A DNA stretch of 64,000 bases from Syncephalis fuscata (GCA_025786725.1 JAHLTZ010000054.1:36839-100838), one strand, 5' to 3'. Positions 10,331 to 23,532 are shown, numbered from the stretch's first letter. A program made the numbers and translations. Notes: generated by a model from the sequence alone, not told the origin.

Positions 10331-12341
10331 TGTTACGCTGTAGCATACGCGTATACATATACAGATTTCGTTAGCGACTACGAGTATCGGTATGTATATA
10401 ATTTATATGAAAATAGGAATAATAAAGCGTAGTAGTAAAAGTAAGAAAGACCCTTTTATTTCTAATAGTCTGTGGGCCAATACTTTATTCGTCGGATGTG
10501 CTTAATAATATCTCTCAACATTATCTTGGCACCGGCGTTTATGATGCCGAATTTGGCCTCTACGTATTTACATGGACAATTTAGAAGCAGTATCAATGAT
10601 TTATTTACACCTGCTGTTATTAAATTAATATTAAACATTTTACTAACAATTCGATGTGATTTAAGTGTCAAATGACTAAATTTAATAACATCCAATTTAT
10701 TGAACATGATGATAAATGGTAAATAACATCAAAGTTTAAAATACACATCATTGTAGATCTATTATCCAATATATATATATGTATTATTTTATGATATACT
10801 AAACACATTTTATTTTGATATGCTGCAAGTATGTATAGTTTGATTAATAAAACAAGCAAATTTATAAATAATATAGAATAAAATAGATATGCAATGTCAA
10901 AGCCATAGTCCAATATGACGCAATGAGTGGAAAAAGTAAGATGCGTTGATTTATATAAAAAAGTGATGTATCTAGTATGTCATAAAATGGTATTTACTAG
11001 TATGGATAGTATGGAAATGATATAAGCGATTAAGGATATATACATATTGGATAATAAATCAAGGTGTAATAATGTTAAATGACATAGTAACCGTTTTTAT
11101 AATAGTAAAGTTAATTAATTAAGACAATAGATAGGCTGTAGCTAAACAGTATAATCCTATCGGTTACAGGTACTTTTATTTAATAGCATCTAAAGGCTTT
11201 ACAATAATCTAGTTAATAAAGGATTATTATATCTTTCATCTATTTATTTGCCCATTGGCGTTAGTAATAAGTGCCTACTAAATGTAACAAAATCTTCTCC
11301 ATAAATCTATTATTACCTTTTGGTATTATGTTTTGTTTGTTTTTGTCTTTTTTATTATTATATCCACTAGCTCCAGTATAGATAGCTGAAGTTAATTGAA
11401 TGTAAAAGAAACACATATTTTACATACTAATAAACGGCAGCTCATTTTCAATTCTTTTTGATCATACAATTCACTGTATTGTGTGGCGAATAGCAACCGT
11501 AGCTGTATCCAGTATCTCTCGGTTAGACTAGGCGTGGTTATAATTGTCACATAAACGTTGGCTTTTTGAAGTATCTCACTTTTAGCCATTCATTTGCAAC
11601 TTTATACTCTTTAGTGGTGTAGTCTTGACTGACGTCTATCCGTCTTCTTTCGTTTAACTTGTTTGCAATTGCCATCACCACGAAAATCATGCTGTTGTTT
11701 CGCGTCACAGGCACTGCCACACACTTCGTTTTCTCTCGCTGTTGTTTTAGAGCTTCGGCTTTTTTCTCAGCCAGCTCTCTCACTGTCGCTTTAGCATGCG
11801 TCGACGCTAAAAGTCATCTGTCTTTTCCATGCTGTCTTTTCAGCTGTTTTAAACTGTTTAATATTTTTTTGAAAAAATAAAAAATAAATTAACTTCTGCA
11901 TAAAGTGACCAAAGTAAAAATACATAAATAGTGTGATGGCGATAATGATTTTATTCAATGCTAATATGTGCATATTTAAATAAAGCCAATGTGGGCAAGT
12001 TGAAGTGTATATGTAATACTATCATATATACATGGAAATATATAACGTGATAATATTAATGTACATAACGTAATATGTTTATCATTCAACATATATATAT
12101 ATTACAACTATATGAGAAAGATACAAGAAGCATCATACGGAATATTATATATTTATCGCTGATTATCCATACTGCTACGCATGTACTAGTTTATGCATAT
12201 AAAAATAGTAAAATTTGTAGTGTCCAAGACTAGACTATCGCTATTTAAGAGTTTTATCCAAAGTAGCCAAAGTACGGCCTAACATGCTTGTATTTGCTAT
12301 AAAATAGCTTTATTGGCAGCATATTGTTGTAGCTTTGAATA
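10331..12341. other. Two-kilobase AT-rich intergenic region
   Basis: No supported gene was found. The region is low complexity and AT-rich, and contains one divergent copy of a dispersed repeat (about 10965-11090). A 78-codon minus-strand frame at 11783-11547, which starts MRELAEKKAEALKQQ, is the only ORF with protein-like composition. It has no recognisable domain and no clear splice partners, so it was not called. Confidence 0.5.
10965..11090 (+). repeat. Dispersed AT-rich repeat, copy A (diverged)
   Basis: The segment containing 'tagtatggaaatgatata' and 'ggataataaatc' aligns with copies at 40556-40745 and 49346-49520 and, inverted, at 48918-49055. It shares the order: TATTTACTAGTATGG, GGAAATGATATA, GGATATATACATA, GGATAATAAATC. 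This is the most diverged copy. Confidence 0.5.
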
Positions 12342-12747
12342 CTAATCCTTTTTGTTAAGTTTGGTCTTTAGTGATGCATTGCGTATTTCTTCGTCTTCTT
12401 CAGGATCGTGTACAGCAATCGTTGAGCGCCAACGTCCCGTCGCCTTGCTTGCCCAGTTGCCTGCAAGCTCTCGGAATGAGCAACCCGACGCACGCTGCTG
12501 ATCTCGTTCATAGAGCACATATGCAATTGCACCTACTGAGACCGAAAAGACCACATCACCTACACTAGCAGTTATGTCGTTATTGCTGCTGTTCGGCTAT
12601 AGCACACACACACACACACGCGCACGTTGCACAACCCTATCAGCACTCGACGATGATACGACAAATGCATGCTGCGTGTTCATGCAAGCTCAGTACTTAC
12701 GGTGATATAAAATGTGTAAACACGCGATTGCGTATTGGTTGTGCCAT
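12342..12747 (-). CDS. Small membrane protein resembling NCE101 (non-classical export protein 1)
   Basis: Two exons (12747-12701, 12564-12342) encode 89 residues starting MAQPIRNRVFTHFISPVGDV. One membrane segment (VVFSVSVGAIAYVLYE) is followed by a basic stretch (RDQQRASGCSFRELAGN) and an acidic tail (DPEEDEEI). The pattern 'S-x-D-x-VFSV-x-VG-x-AY-x-YE-x-R-x3-G-x-S-x-x-EL' fits the short fungal NCE101 family (yeast protein 53 aa). The tail is longer than usual. The family function is poorly known. The second exon opens at TGCTAG|TG; the neighbouring acceptor 3 nt further on would put a stop in frame. Confidence 0.65.
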
Positions 12748-14212
12748 GACAATAATAACAACGACAAAATGCTAGTAACAATAAAGTATCAAATTAATTA
12801 TAGAAAAGCGAAAAAAATAAATAAAACTTGTTATTGTACCATTTGCACACTGGGCTTGGCTCGCCTTAACATGAAATCGCATATTAGTCAGTGCTACCTA
12901 TCACATGTAACTGTTGTTCAATGGCGGTAGATCAAACGGCTATGAGTGTTTGTACACACCTCATGACCTTCCATGCGAAACGAGGCCCGTCATCTGATAC
13001 TATGTGGCTGTAACAAGCATTGATTAGTGCCACTATTCTTTGCCCAACTTTTCAGAACAACTGCTCTGTGCCACAGTCTTTGGAATGTTGTTCAATGGCA
13101 GAACGAACACCCGTTCGTCATTCGTCACTTTCGGGCTGACTGCAGTAATAAATAGTGTTTAAAGTAATAGACTGTAATAATTATGAAATATATATGTTTA
13201 TAGACCGTGTATTATTAAGCTATTAAAAGCTATTTAATTTGTATAGTTTTCCTTGTTTTAATGGAAAATAGCAGTGATTACGAATGAAAAGTGGGAAAAC
13301 TGAATAGTTTGTATTACTAAATATAGCTGTAGCAATTGCCGTGCACGGCGGAATTGGAAATAGCTGCTTGCAAAATTAATCATGAGCATCAATGGCTGAT
13401 AAGCCTCTTTTGCAGGAATTACCGCTTGCAGTTTTTAAATCGGCACCAGTGGCCAATGGAGCAGCGTGGTTGCAACGCCATCATGTAGATGCTTTTGGTA
13501 GAAACGCAGAAAAATGGGCCCGCTTCACATGACATAAGCTCATAGTGGATGCCATATGGCAGGCAATCATGAACATGTGGTGGTTAAGCACGTCGGCAAT
13601 CGCGTGGACAACAGTTGGCAGATGCAGATTCCTGTATTGCGTACTATTTTTTTGCCAACATAGCAGCCGAGGCAAGGTAGGGACTTAACACTATATGTGT
13701 CTATTAAGCACTGTAACCAATAGCAAATTACCATGGACTGAAACATGTATCTAATCAACAGCAATGCCTGTTTCTTTTATCACTGCTGTCGCCTTACTAC
13801 TGGTTCTACTTCTACGGTGGCGACCGTTAGGTACTCACATGATTTGCATTATAGATCCCGAAGCGTAAATTGACTATTAAAAGAGCGGCTTTTCGCTGTC
13901 GCCTATTTTGTTCGTCATTGTATTGCCTGTGACTGTTTGTATCTATTGACACTATTAAATACCATTCTACTCAACCTTATAGCGCCATCTTTCTTCTCTA
14001 CCAGTCCTCTCTAACAAGCACACATTGTACTAACAATAGCAACCGCTATAATAACAGTAATTAGTGCCACATTGCCTATTCTTTTCATTTTTATTCATTT
14101 TTACTCCTTTTCACAATCAACTAAACCACCCATACAAATATCATAGTTACTATAACAACAACAGCAACAGCAACAACGGTGCTATCGCTATTACTGCTAT
14201 TTGATTGACACC
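12748..14212. other. Intergenic region between divergent NCE101-like and TLC genes
   Basis: This is a 1.46-kb stretch without a supported gene. It must hold both promoters. Pyrimidine-rich and CAA/CAG-rich tracts precede the TLC start (14150-14190). The ORFs at 13481-13764 overlap each other in two frames and lack any recognisable motif. Confidence 0.45.
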
Positions 14213-15342
14213 ATGAACAACTTTATTCAAGATGTTACTCAGTTGGTGGCACCTTCTGCTGGTGCCTATGCACTATTACACGTTTTTGCCAAAACCTGTC
14301 TTATACCATTGTTGAAGCAACAGCGTCGTATTGATGCACTTTCCATTTCTGATCGAATCAATTTGGATGGATTGTAAGTAACAGAATAAGTAAATTGTTG
14401 GGCTAGTTATGACTGCTACTGCTATTAGTATTGCTACTGTTGCTACTACTACTACTACTACTGTCGTGCAGTAATAGTGGCTTGGTGCATATGCAGCTGT
14501 TACTATACCTTGTATTTGTGCTTCATTTGGTTGCTGACTTGTATTTGCTTATTAGGGCATCCTCTACGGTCCATGCTTTGCGTACGGGTATCGGCGCCAT
14601 TCGCCTTATTATGATGGCACGCGCCTGGTCCAGTGATGCCCTTCATCCATATCCTGAGGAGGCAAGAAATCTGTTGGCCGAACACGCGGGCTATACACTT
14701 TATGATCTTGCAGCTATGAGTATGCAATCATACAACCAAAACGCAATGTGGACTCACCATGGCCTTGGCATTGCTGGATCCTTGGCTATGCTTTATTATC
14801 GCCGTGCCTCGTTCTTTCCGGTAGCTTTTCTTGCTACTGAAATGACCGTGCCAATTGTCAATGCTCTTTGGCTTGTGGACAATGTTTTCAGCACGAAGAA
14901 AACACGCTATGAGGGCCGAGTTGGACAAATAAGAATGGCACTTGTTTGGCTTCGGGCCGCGGCCTTTGTCGTTTTCCGTTTGCTACTTGGTCCACTTTCC
15001 CTTTGGTATGCAATGGGACGACCAAGTGTAACACCGAGTCTTAATACGACTAATGCGAGAACGACAGCATCGTCGTCCTCGATGCTGACAGACCCCACTG
15101 GCCCGCTTGATGGATCGGTGGGCGGCAAAGATGCCATAAACCTTTACTTGCCTGTCACAACGGCATCAACAGCGTGGAAAACATTCTGGCAGCAGATGTT
15201 GCAGCTTCCTGTACCGCTTTGGGCGGGTACTGCGACTAATTTGTTTATCTTCTCCATTCTCAACGTTATTTGGACACGGGGGGCAATACGCGCACTTCAA
15301 CGCGAGCTTGCCCGTTACCGATTGGCCCAACGTACTCGTTAA
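14213..15342 (+). CDS. TLC-domain multispanning membrane protein (TLCD4/TMEM56-like)
   Basis: Two exons (14213-14373, 14556-15342) encode 315 residues. TLC (TRAM-LAG1-CLN8) proteins are ER or plasma-membrane proteins tied to lipid sensing or ceramide synthesis. The signature is seen in ASSTVHALRTG, YTLYDLAAM, MWTHHGLGIAGSL and FFPVAFLATEMTVPIVNALW, close to the TLCD4 subfamily. It lacks the Lag1 motif needed for ceramide synthase activity. About six to seven hydrophobic segments are visible; a polar Thr/Ser loop (NTTNARTTASSSS) separates the last two. The intron contains an open frame, so an intron-retaining product reading from 14431 would also be open; the shorter spliced product fits the family better. 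Confidence 0.85.
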
Positions 15343-18167
15343 ACAAGGGATGAAACTGCACAACAAAGTCAACGTTATAACTTATGCCTTTGACCTATAA
15401 CAAAATGGCTACACTTCTTTTAGTTCTTACAAAAAAGCGCCCTTCTATTACCCTGTAGTTGCAACAAAGAAAAAAGACACATCTCACAAAGATCACATTA
15501 ATAACAATGACAACGGCATAAAAAACAGAGTTCTTTCTATCAAAAACACCACCTTTACATTTACATCCCCCCTAACAAAATGATAATAATAGCACGTCTG
15601 AATGGCTATTATTGCTATTATTAGTGCTAATGATGCTATTACTCCGCCATTATGAGTAAACTCTATTACTACACCATTCATTCATTCATTTACGCACTTG
15701 TTCACTTAATGTGTAAATATTTTCTTCTTTGGCTATTTAGTTATTATTAATATAAACTATTTTGATATATATGTATTTATATACATGTACATTGTTGCAA
15801 TTATAAATGATACTATAAATGCCCAGTTCACTCTGTTACAGGTATATCAAACACTTTTATTGATACTCCTAGTGCAATGTTCCATTTACACAAAAATAGC
15901 AATAAAAGCTAGATGTCTTTCTCAATAGGTTATTAATTCAGATTTCTACGTAAAAGTATTTTACAATTGCTACAGTCATTGGTGTTTAACCAGCATCATT
16001 TGTTATACTACAATCAATAGCCATGCTCATTGGCAATTGCCGTGTTTCAAATAACAAACTGCGCTTACAACTCCTTCCTTGCCCCTTCTTTCTTTTTTTG
16101 ATGGTACACCTATATATAAATTTCTGCTTGCCAATTCGGGAACCAGTCGTATTAAATCGACCACTGTAGTGGCAACGACTACTTTTATCTGTTTTACACT
16201 TTTAAACAATACAACCCGTGCCACACTATTTTTTTACATTCAAGCATTCTACTAGGTGCACATTAGCATATACGTAGCATAGGCAAACAGAAAAACGAGC
16301 CGACCAACCGACTGATAAATAGACATATACACGTAATTCGTATTCACATTATCGTCGTAATAGTCGCCGTTACTGCTGTTGTTGCCACCATTGTTGCTAT
16401 CATTGTTACTTTCTACCGCCTCCTTCTTGCTACTCCTTTCTTCTTCCCCGTCTAAATCAATTCTGGTAAGTGATCGTTCTATTCTTTGTTGTTTAACAAA
16501 GAAAGTCGGGCCGTTATCATGTTTTGCTTCTGAACCATGTAGGGCCCACCAAAAAAGGCGATGAATGCGTGCTTATCCACATGTTAATGAACTACAAAGC
16601 ATTGTTGTTGTTATTATGCATAGCAATTGTACTAGGCCAGTCATAACTACTTAGGGCCAGGTACAACCTCCTCGTACTTGTCCTCCTCTAGCCCGTCTAT
16701 TATTCATTATAGCCTGCTTGTGCGCAGTCTCCTCATCCTCCTCATCCTCATCCTCCTCCTTCTAATTTTTTTCTTTCGAATAATAGTCTCCTTCTTTATG
16801 AACCATCTGTTTTGACAGTGTTCTGTTACACGACTTTCCTTACACACACAACACAAAGTGTAAGAATAGTGTAGTGAGGAGTTTAGTCTTTACTGCCTCT
16901 CTTCTCTCTCTTCTCTCTCTATTACTGGTCGCCTCTACTCCCCTTTTGCTGCTCACTTAACTTTCCGCCTATCTTATTCGACCTTCGTCGTTTCGTTTCC
17001 CCTGCGCCTCTCATAACCAACCATAGTAGCCACAGCGCCATCTACTTATTCATTTACTTTACCGGTGATTAGTTAGTCTTTACACTTTATACTTACGTAG
17101 TCTTATTTATGCTGGTGTGGCCGCACCAGCAACAATCTATTAGTTTATGTAAGGAATGCAAATATTGCTATGTTTGATATGCTGGCTATTATTATCAATG
17201 GATACTGCCATATGATAGGAGCGGACATGAACTGTCGGCAGGTCGCGTGTCTTGATTCCTTCGTTTTGCTATGCTTGGTAATTCGGCGGGCGGTGTTATG
17301 AACGCATTTGCCTTTAACGGCACGTTTATCTATCGGCCACGTTTTTTTGTGTCCATTTGGCGTGGCGTTCTTTAGTTAAGCGCAAATATTTTGCTTAATC
17401 TATGTTTCTTCGCTTCTTCGTTTCTTTCCTATCAAGCTTTATATTCGTTAAACACATTGACTAGATCTCTTTAAAGATTCTACTTCGTTTAAACCAGCTC
17501 TTTGTTACACATAACACAGCATATCCATTTTGGGCGGTACGCTGTCTGTCCCACGTCGTTTTCAGCTTGGCATACGATTGAGTTGCATTCTATGACATTA
17601 TTGGTAATCATTTATTAGATAGATAATTGCCTTTCAATTTGTAGCCATTGCATTGGATTGGACATAGAACTATCTAAAAGACGAATCGTATTGAGTTGAA
17701 TTTGTCTTTATTTAATGATAGACTAGGATAGATGCATATTATTTAATAATTATTACAAAGGAATCATCTAATCTACGCACTATTACGCTTTTTTTATTCC
17801 TTCTATTAACAAAAAAGGCTATTATTATTATTATTATTATTTTCCTATTTTATAGTTTGACAATTTTAATTAACTATTGAAATAGCAAATTAATATTATT
17901 TCATTAATTAGTATTTACATAAATTTGCTAGTTTATTAATCAATTGATTTAACAATACGTTAATCAGTTGACTAGCCTAATTTAGACGGAATAACAAAGT
18001 ATGTACACACATACCTGTACACGCGATAATAACTATTAGATAAATACAATTGACTAACATTTTGTTGTTGTTGTTGTTCTTTCCTATTAGCAACAGCATA
18101 TTGAACAAGTAGCACGCGCTACTTTCACTTTTAATCTGGTGTGGTTGATTTATTATTTAGCCGTGGC
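15343..18167. other. Long intergenic or 5' leader region
   Basis: There is no supported coding gene in 2.8 kb. It contains pyrimidine tracts (16690-16760, CCTCCT/CTCATC repeats; 16895-16925, CTCTCT), an ATT triplet run (17819-17840) and a GTAAGT donor-like site at 16465. The cysteine-rich gene downstream begins right after TTATTTAG, an acceptor-like site, so a long 5'-UTR intron is possible. A 35-codon frame at about 17270 (MLGNSAGGVMNAF) is too short to call. Confidence 0.45.
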
Positions 18168-19808
18168 ATGGCGTTGAAATGCCTATGGACTATGCCTCTG
18201 CAGGTATCTAGCCGTGCCATGCAACTAAAATGGCAACATTTTAGTCTGCTTCTTTTTATACTGGCTATATCTACGATCTCAGTTGTTTCGGCAGGTACAA
18301 TAACTTCTGGTAAGTAAACGATAATGGATAGAGCATTTGGTTGAAGTCAATGATAAGCCAATTTAGCATCTATAGTATCTATGATGATTTTGAACCAAAT
18401 ACAACTATTAGTGGCTTGTAATGTATGCTAATTTATGATATTGATTTAATTTATAAATCTATAGATCGTCAAACACTTTTACGACGTGCCGATTGTCCGG
18501 CTGGCCAAACCTTTTGTGATAAGTTTGGCTGTGTTGCCGGTATTCGATGCCCACACGGTAAGCTGAATGACAACTATTGCATTTGATACGCATGGCTAAC
18601 TACTACTCAATTCTACTAGCTTGTGCCTACTTTGATAGCATGCAGGCATGCGACCGTATCCAGGTTAATGGCAACAAGTGCGTTTGGTGGGGATCACAAT
18701 GTATTCCAAGTAAGTTATTAAAAACAGTTTAACAAAGGATTGTTCTAACGCTTGTTACTTATTCTGCAAACTACATTGATGTCTGTAATAGATGTCCAGT
18801 GCTCCATGGTTAATGGTCAATGTTCTGATGACTGCAATCTATGCGGCGTTTACGGTTGTGTGCCACGCGGCAATAAATGCCCACAAGGTAAGCTGTCAAT
18901 TTAATACACGACAACGATAATAACTACAACATTTGCTAATTTATACAACTAGCCTGCGAAGCGTTTACCAACACTAATAATTGCAACCAGCATTTAGCTA
19001 GTAATGGTATTAATTGTCAATGGAATACACAGCGGAATATGTGTGGATATGGTAAGTAGTTGCAGCGATAATTATAGCTATTAAATTATTGGATTTACTA
19101 ACAGTTTATCATTTAGCTGTTGGTGCTACACCTCTCGACCAACTCCAGTTTTCACCTAGTGCAATTGGTGGATCGCATCGCCTGCACCGAACCCATTGGA
19201 ATTATTACGAATGATGCGTAACAATAGATAGCCAATAGTCCATCTCGATCCCCTGATGGTATTCCAATTTCAGCGGTCAAATGGCCGCCTTGTCTGGCTC
19301 ACCTACTGCAATGCCCAATTCAGTGGCCGGCAACAGTGCTGTCACTGGTGGAGGAGAGAAGCTTGGCAGTACTTCCGTTGATAATGCTGGATCTTCTAAC
19401 AGCGCCAATTCAGCTACAGGTATTCCATCTGCAAAAGAAAGTAATCCTTCTGGTACCACTGCTACTCCCAATGCCAGCTCAAGCCCCTCACCACCTAATA
19501 GCAGTGACAATAGTTCGAATAATGAAGCACAAGATGGCAATATGCTGCAAACGTCATCCAGTGGATCCATTAAGATTTGGGGCGCATTTTGTGGCGTGGC
19601 GGTAGCATTGGTCGCTATTGCTGGTATTGCCTTTTTAGTTGTACAACAGCGTATGCGTGCACGTCGCGAACTACTCGCTGAGCAAAGAAATGCAGAAATG
19701 CATAATGTACATCCAGAACATCGACGTGAATCATTGTTACCTTATGTACAAAATGTACTTGGATCTAATAATGCTATTCAGCCTCCACCTGCCGCCGTTA
19801 ATCATTAA
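18168..19808 (+). CDS. Cysteine-rich type I membrane protein with PSI-like modules; frame break before the stalk
   Basis: Exons 18168-18309, 18465-18557, 18620-18709, 18792-18887, 18953-19051 and 19117-about 19217, plus a last exon from 19274. Either ATG (18168 or 18219) leads into a signal sequence (FSLLLFILAISTISVVSA). Exons 2-5 are all symmetrical phase-1 exons (93, 90, 96, 99 nt). Two resemble PSI modules: C-x7-C-x7-G-x2-C-x-W-x5-C. The last exon encodes a Ser/Thr/Asn-rich stalk, one membrane helix (IWGAFCGVAVALVAIAGIAFLVV) split here as WGAFCGVAVALVAIAGIAFL, a basic anchor and a cytoplasmic tail. The literal frame stops at 19212 (TGA) before the stalk; no canonical splice restores frame. 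No named family was recognised; a cell-surface adhesin or sensor role is only a guess. Confidence 0.6.
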
Positions 19809-20519
19809 TTGTAGTGTATTGGTCACTGGTCATTACTAATTGCTACACTACTTTGTTGTTGCTGTTGTTATTTTTGCTGTTGTTGTTATCAGTATCCTCT
19901 TTATTACAATATTGAAGCTCTACTTATGGCTTCCATTGAACCATAATGATGATGACGATGAAAACTATAGCAAAAGACAACAAAATAATAAGGATTTATC
20001 CATTGTTTGTTTTGTTTTTTTGGCATAGATTACGTACATTGCTGCCATCGCAATTATACTATTACTTTACTATTAGTTTCTCTGTTCTTTTTTACGAAAG
20101 AACAACTACCGCTTCTACATTGTCACGATCAGTGTCACGCTTGTCGTTTAATTTCTTTTGATCGTGTATTCCTTCACTTTCTTGCCGTATATGTGCATGT
20201 TGCCAATGAGACTGAACATTACTACCTTACTACGATGACATTATCATATATTCTACGTGTTCAGCCATGTTACTGTGTTGTATGTCACATATATTTCTGA
20301 TCAACAAAAGTATGCAGTTTTATTCATTAACAATCGTTGTCTACCTATATTATATAAGTTTGTTGAACACAATTATGTTTAATTATTTGATGTGCAAATT
20401 TAAAATGGCTTTATAATGCATTGCTGATATAGATTATTGAAATTGACATGTATTATATGACTAATGTATTTCAGTAATTGTCTGTTTATAATTTCAATAT
20501 CAATAGTTTTATATTATTA
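19809..20519. other. Convergent intergenic region
   Basis: This region lies between the 3' ends of the cysteine-rich gene and uL10m. It holds T-rich 3'-UTR sequence and overlapping chance ORFs in three frames (19840-20300). No gene was supported. Confidence 0.45.
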
Positions 20520-21501
20520 TTATTGCTCCTCTTGTAGGTTCTTTTGGTGTGCCTCTAGTGTACGCGCCAAATCACTTGGTACACGTTCCAATAGCGAGGT
20601 TAGTTGCTGTGCCGGTGCTGAAAGCAGTGCTAGCAATTCTGCACGCAATGTTTGGATATCTGGCAAGTCTGAGACACGGCGGATACCATCGGCACTGAAC
20701 CATTGGGCGTCAAACCGGCCACCTAGTAAAATAAGCTTACGGTTCTTTTGTAAAGCCGCAAGTACACGTTTTATAGTGGCTGGATCCGCAGCGTTTGGCA
20801 CCGGATCAGTCGTGGCCGTAGCGTCATTTGATGCATCGATAGGTGCAGCAGCCAAACGTACAAGACATGTTGGACCACAAAGCCAGGCCCGTAATGCATC
20901 GAATGACGGCTGACGTGGAATAGCAGCACGCATAATGGCCACACGCGCTACTTCAAGTATTGCATTAGGATCAGTTGTATCGGTGCTCATCGGCACCATG
21001 GCCGTTGTATTGGCAAATGCTGCTCGTAACTCAGATCGCAAATTTACAAGTTCAGCCGATGTCATATTATTGTGCTGCAATACAAGAACACCTCCGGCAG
21101 CCAATCGACTATTAGAGCTCATGATATCGCGATAATGCGTAAAAAGATATTCTTTTCGCTCTGGAAACGGTTGATTTGGTCGTCGTACAGCAAATGCCGG
21201 TTTATATTTCTTATTGCTGCTTGATGCAGTCGCTGCAGAAGAATCTAAAATAGACGCTGATCAGTAATCTGCATACAAGATTCATTTAAACTAACATGTT
21301 CTTGCTACTATAGACGTGAATCTAACGATATGCGGCTTTGCTGTTACATTGTTGGCTATTGTCGCTAATAGAAATTGCGCGTAATAATAAAATAAAAAGA
21401 TTAGACAATATATTTAAATCATTCAGTTACTTACAATAACTAGACCGGTGCTGTGTCTTTGCGGCAGCACGCAGCGTAGTGGCCAAAGTACGCGACCACA
21501 T
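20520..21501 (-). CDS. Mitochondrial large-subunit ribosomal protein uL10m
   Basis: Three exons (21501-21435, 21364-21296, 21244-20520) encode 286 residues. The start MWSRTLATTLRAAAKTQHRS is a good mitochondrial presequence (Arg-rich, no acids). The uL10 fold region is seen in PERKEYLFTHYRDIM followed by GVLVLQHNNMTSAELVNLRS, then ILLGGRFDAQWF and the C-terminal helix LSAPAQQLTSLLERVPSDLA, all typical of fungal mitochondrial uL10 (yeast Mrpl11). The protein anchors the L7/L12 stalk on the mitoribosome. Intron 2 uses GTTAGT as its donor. Confidence 0.85.
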
Positions 21502-22322
21502 ACTGAAAAAGCGTCAAAAAGTGTTAACGAACCAAAAAAAAGAGTAAGCTATTACAAGCTTATAATATGTATCTTTGTTTATGTGTAAGTTTGTGTGTAT
21601 AAGTTAGTGTGTGTGTATATATAATAATAATGGGGACGAATGAATTGATGAAATGTATTCACACACACACACACACACAATGAGTCCCCACACACTGACA
21701 CACACACTGACACACAATACACAGCCATCAATAAAGGATCCACGTAGTATTACTGGTGGGGTGGATTCACTCTCGTCCAAACGTACGCCACGTCTACATC
21801 CATTGTACTGGCCGCTTTAACGCGTATAAGCGCTTATTCACAGGTAGGATGACACTTGGATGCCCAGACATCTAGATGCAGTAGATGGATGGATGGATGG
21901 ATAGTTGACATTGTAGCATGGGTGTGTATGCATATCGATGGAAAGCGGCTGCTTTGACAAGTAGAAGCCACAACAGTACATGGCATTAGTGCAAGACAAC
22001 ACATTTGAACAGAACATTGTCTTGAACACTAATATAATAGCCATAGATATGGTTTTTATTTAAATACACAATAATAGCCATTGCTATTGCTGTTGCTGTT
22101 ATTGTCATTATTACTGTTATTGTAATGCCGGCTTGGCTTTACCGCTAACGTCAGCGTTGACGTCGACAGTATTGATAGCAGTAGCAATAGTAATAACAAT
22201 AACAACAACAAGCTATTGCTACTATGCGTCACTACTTACTCATCTATTATAATACCTTTGATACTTTCTTAATACTTATGTACTAACTATATGTTTTATT
22301 GTTGTTGTTGTTGCAAATAGCC
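21502..22322. promoter_or_regulatory. Divergent promoter region of uL10m and the Stm1-like gene
   Basis: The 821-bp region between two head-to-head translation-related genes contains (AC)n runs at about 21660-21712, a (GGAT)n run at 21883-21902, and TATT/GTTATT-rich sequence near the Stm1-like start. A pyrimidine/TTG tract directly precedes an AATAG|CC site at 22320, which could be a 5'-UTR intron acceptor. Confidence 0.4.
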
Positions 22323-23532
22323 ATGGCCAGCGTCGCATCTGTAAACCCATTTACTTATCTTAACGACGACGACGAGGGCAACAACACTGCCCCAACTGTC
22401 GTCGCTCCAGCAGCACCAAAAGATAAGAAGCAGGCTGCCAAGGACAAAAAGGCCGCTGCCGCTAAGGCTGCCGCTGCTCCAGCTGCCAAGGCTGCTGCTG
22501 CTCCAGAAAAGAGCCGCTCCAAGCCAACTGGTCCACGTACCGGTGCTCCAGCTGCTCGCGCCACTGGTGAAGGTAAGTGTAGATCATAATGATAGTTAGC
22601 TATCTATAGACTGACCTGTATGCCTATAACTTACAATAATCATTATAATGATTGTTATAACTACTTTCTAGGTCGCAACTATGAGGCTGAATCTCGCGAT
22701 GCTAATCGCACACGTCGCGGTGGTGCCGCCCCTCGTCGTGGAGCTCGTGGTGCTGGTCGCGGTGGTCGCGGTCGCGAACACGATCGCCATAGCGCCACTG
22801 GTCTAGTGTAAGTGTCGATTGCGGTTATATGGTGTACTATAGTTACTTACATGCATGCATGAATAGCGACTCCAAGAAGAAGGTCGAGCAAGGATGGGGC
22901 CATACCGGCGCTGACTACAGCGAGACTGACAAGCCTGCTACGTAAGTGCATATAGCGTGCCACAGCTAACAGATAGATATTAATACACTATGCAGCAAGG
23001 CTACTGAGGAAACTGTCGAGGAGGTGTCCGAGGAGGACCAGGAACCACCTGTGAAGACACTCGATCAATACATCAACGAGCGCGCCGAAAAGCTCAAGTC
23101 AGCTGGCATTGAGTCTCTAGAGGCACGCAAGGTCGAGGCTGCTTCGCAGTGGAAGAACACCACTGTACTTAAGACCGAAGAGACTGACTTTTTCATTGGC
23201 AAGGTAAGCAGCTAGCCTTGGGTTGATTAATCAACAAACCACGGCATAAGCGACTATATGCACACTATATGCAACTACAGCTTATTAACAAACAAACAAT
23301 TTTACATTAGTCTCAATCTACTACCCAGAAACAAAAGAAGAAGAAGCAAAACAAGGTTGTTGTCTCAATTGAGCAGCGCTTTGAAGAAACTTCATCATCG
23401 TTCTCTTCTCGCAGCACCCGCGGTGGTAGCCGTGGTGGTCGCGGTGGTCGCGGCGGTCGTGGTGGCAGCAGCCGCTCCGGCTCCGGTGCCATGAACGTTG
23501 ATGACCAGAGCGCCTTCCCCGCTCTTGGATAA
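22323..23532 (+). CDS. Stm1/SERBP1 (HABP4_PAI-RBP1) family ribosome-associated protein
   Basis: Five exons: 22323-22572, 22672-22807, 22867-22941, 22996-23203 and a last exon to 23532. The protein has about 296 residues. The family clamps idle 80S ribosomes and protects them. Features in order: N-terminal MASVASVNPFTYL, an Ala/Lys-rich segment, RNYEAESRDANRTRRGG and Arg/Gly repeats, the core GWGHTGADYSETD, then acidic VEEVSEEDQEPP, LDQYINE, FEETSSS, RGG repeats, and the end QSAFPALG. The last exon can begin at 23311 (after ACATTAG) or 23329 (after ACCCAG); both keep frame and differ by six residues (SQSTTQ). Strong codon bias (Gly GGT, Arg CGT/CGC) suits high expression. Confidence 0.88.

Noticed and set aside
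11547-11783. Minus-strand ORF starting MRELAEKKAEALKQQ
   Set aside because: Protein-like start, but no domain, no partner exons and no clear promoter; evidence too thin to call.
15343-18167. Small ORFs at 15493, 16027, 16379 and about 17270
   Set aside because: Short, compositionally biased and without motifs or splice partners.
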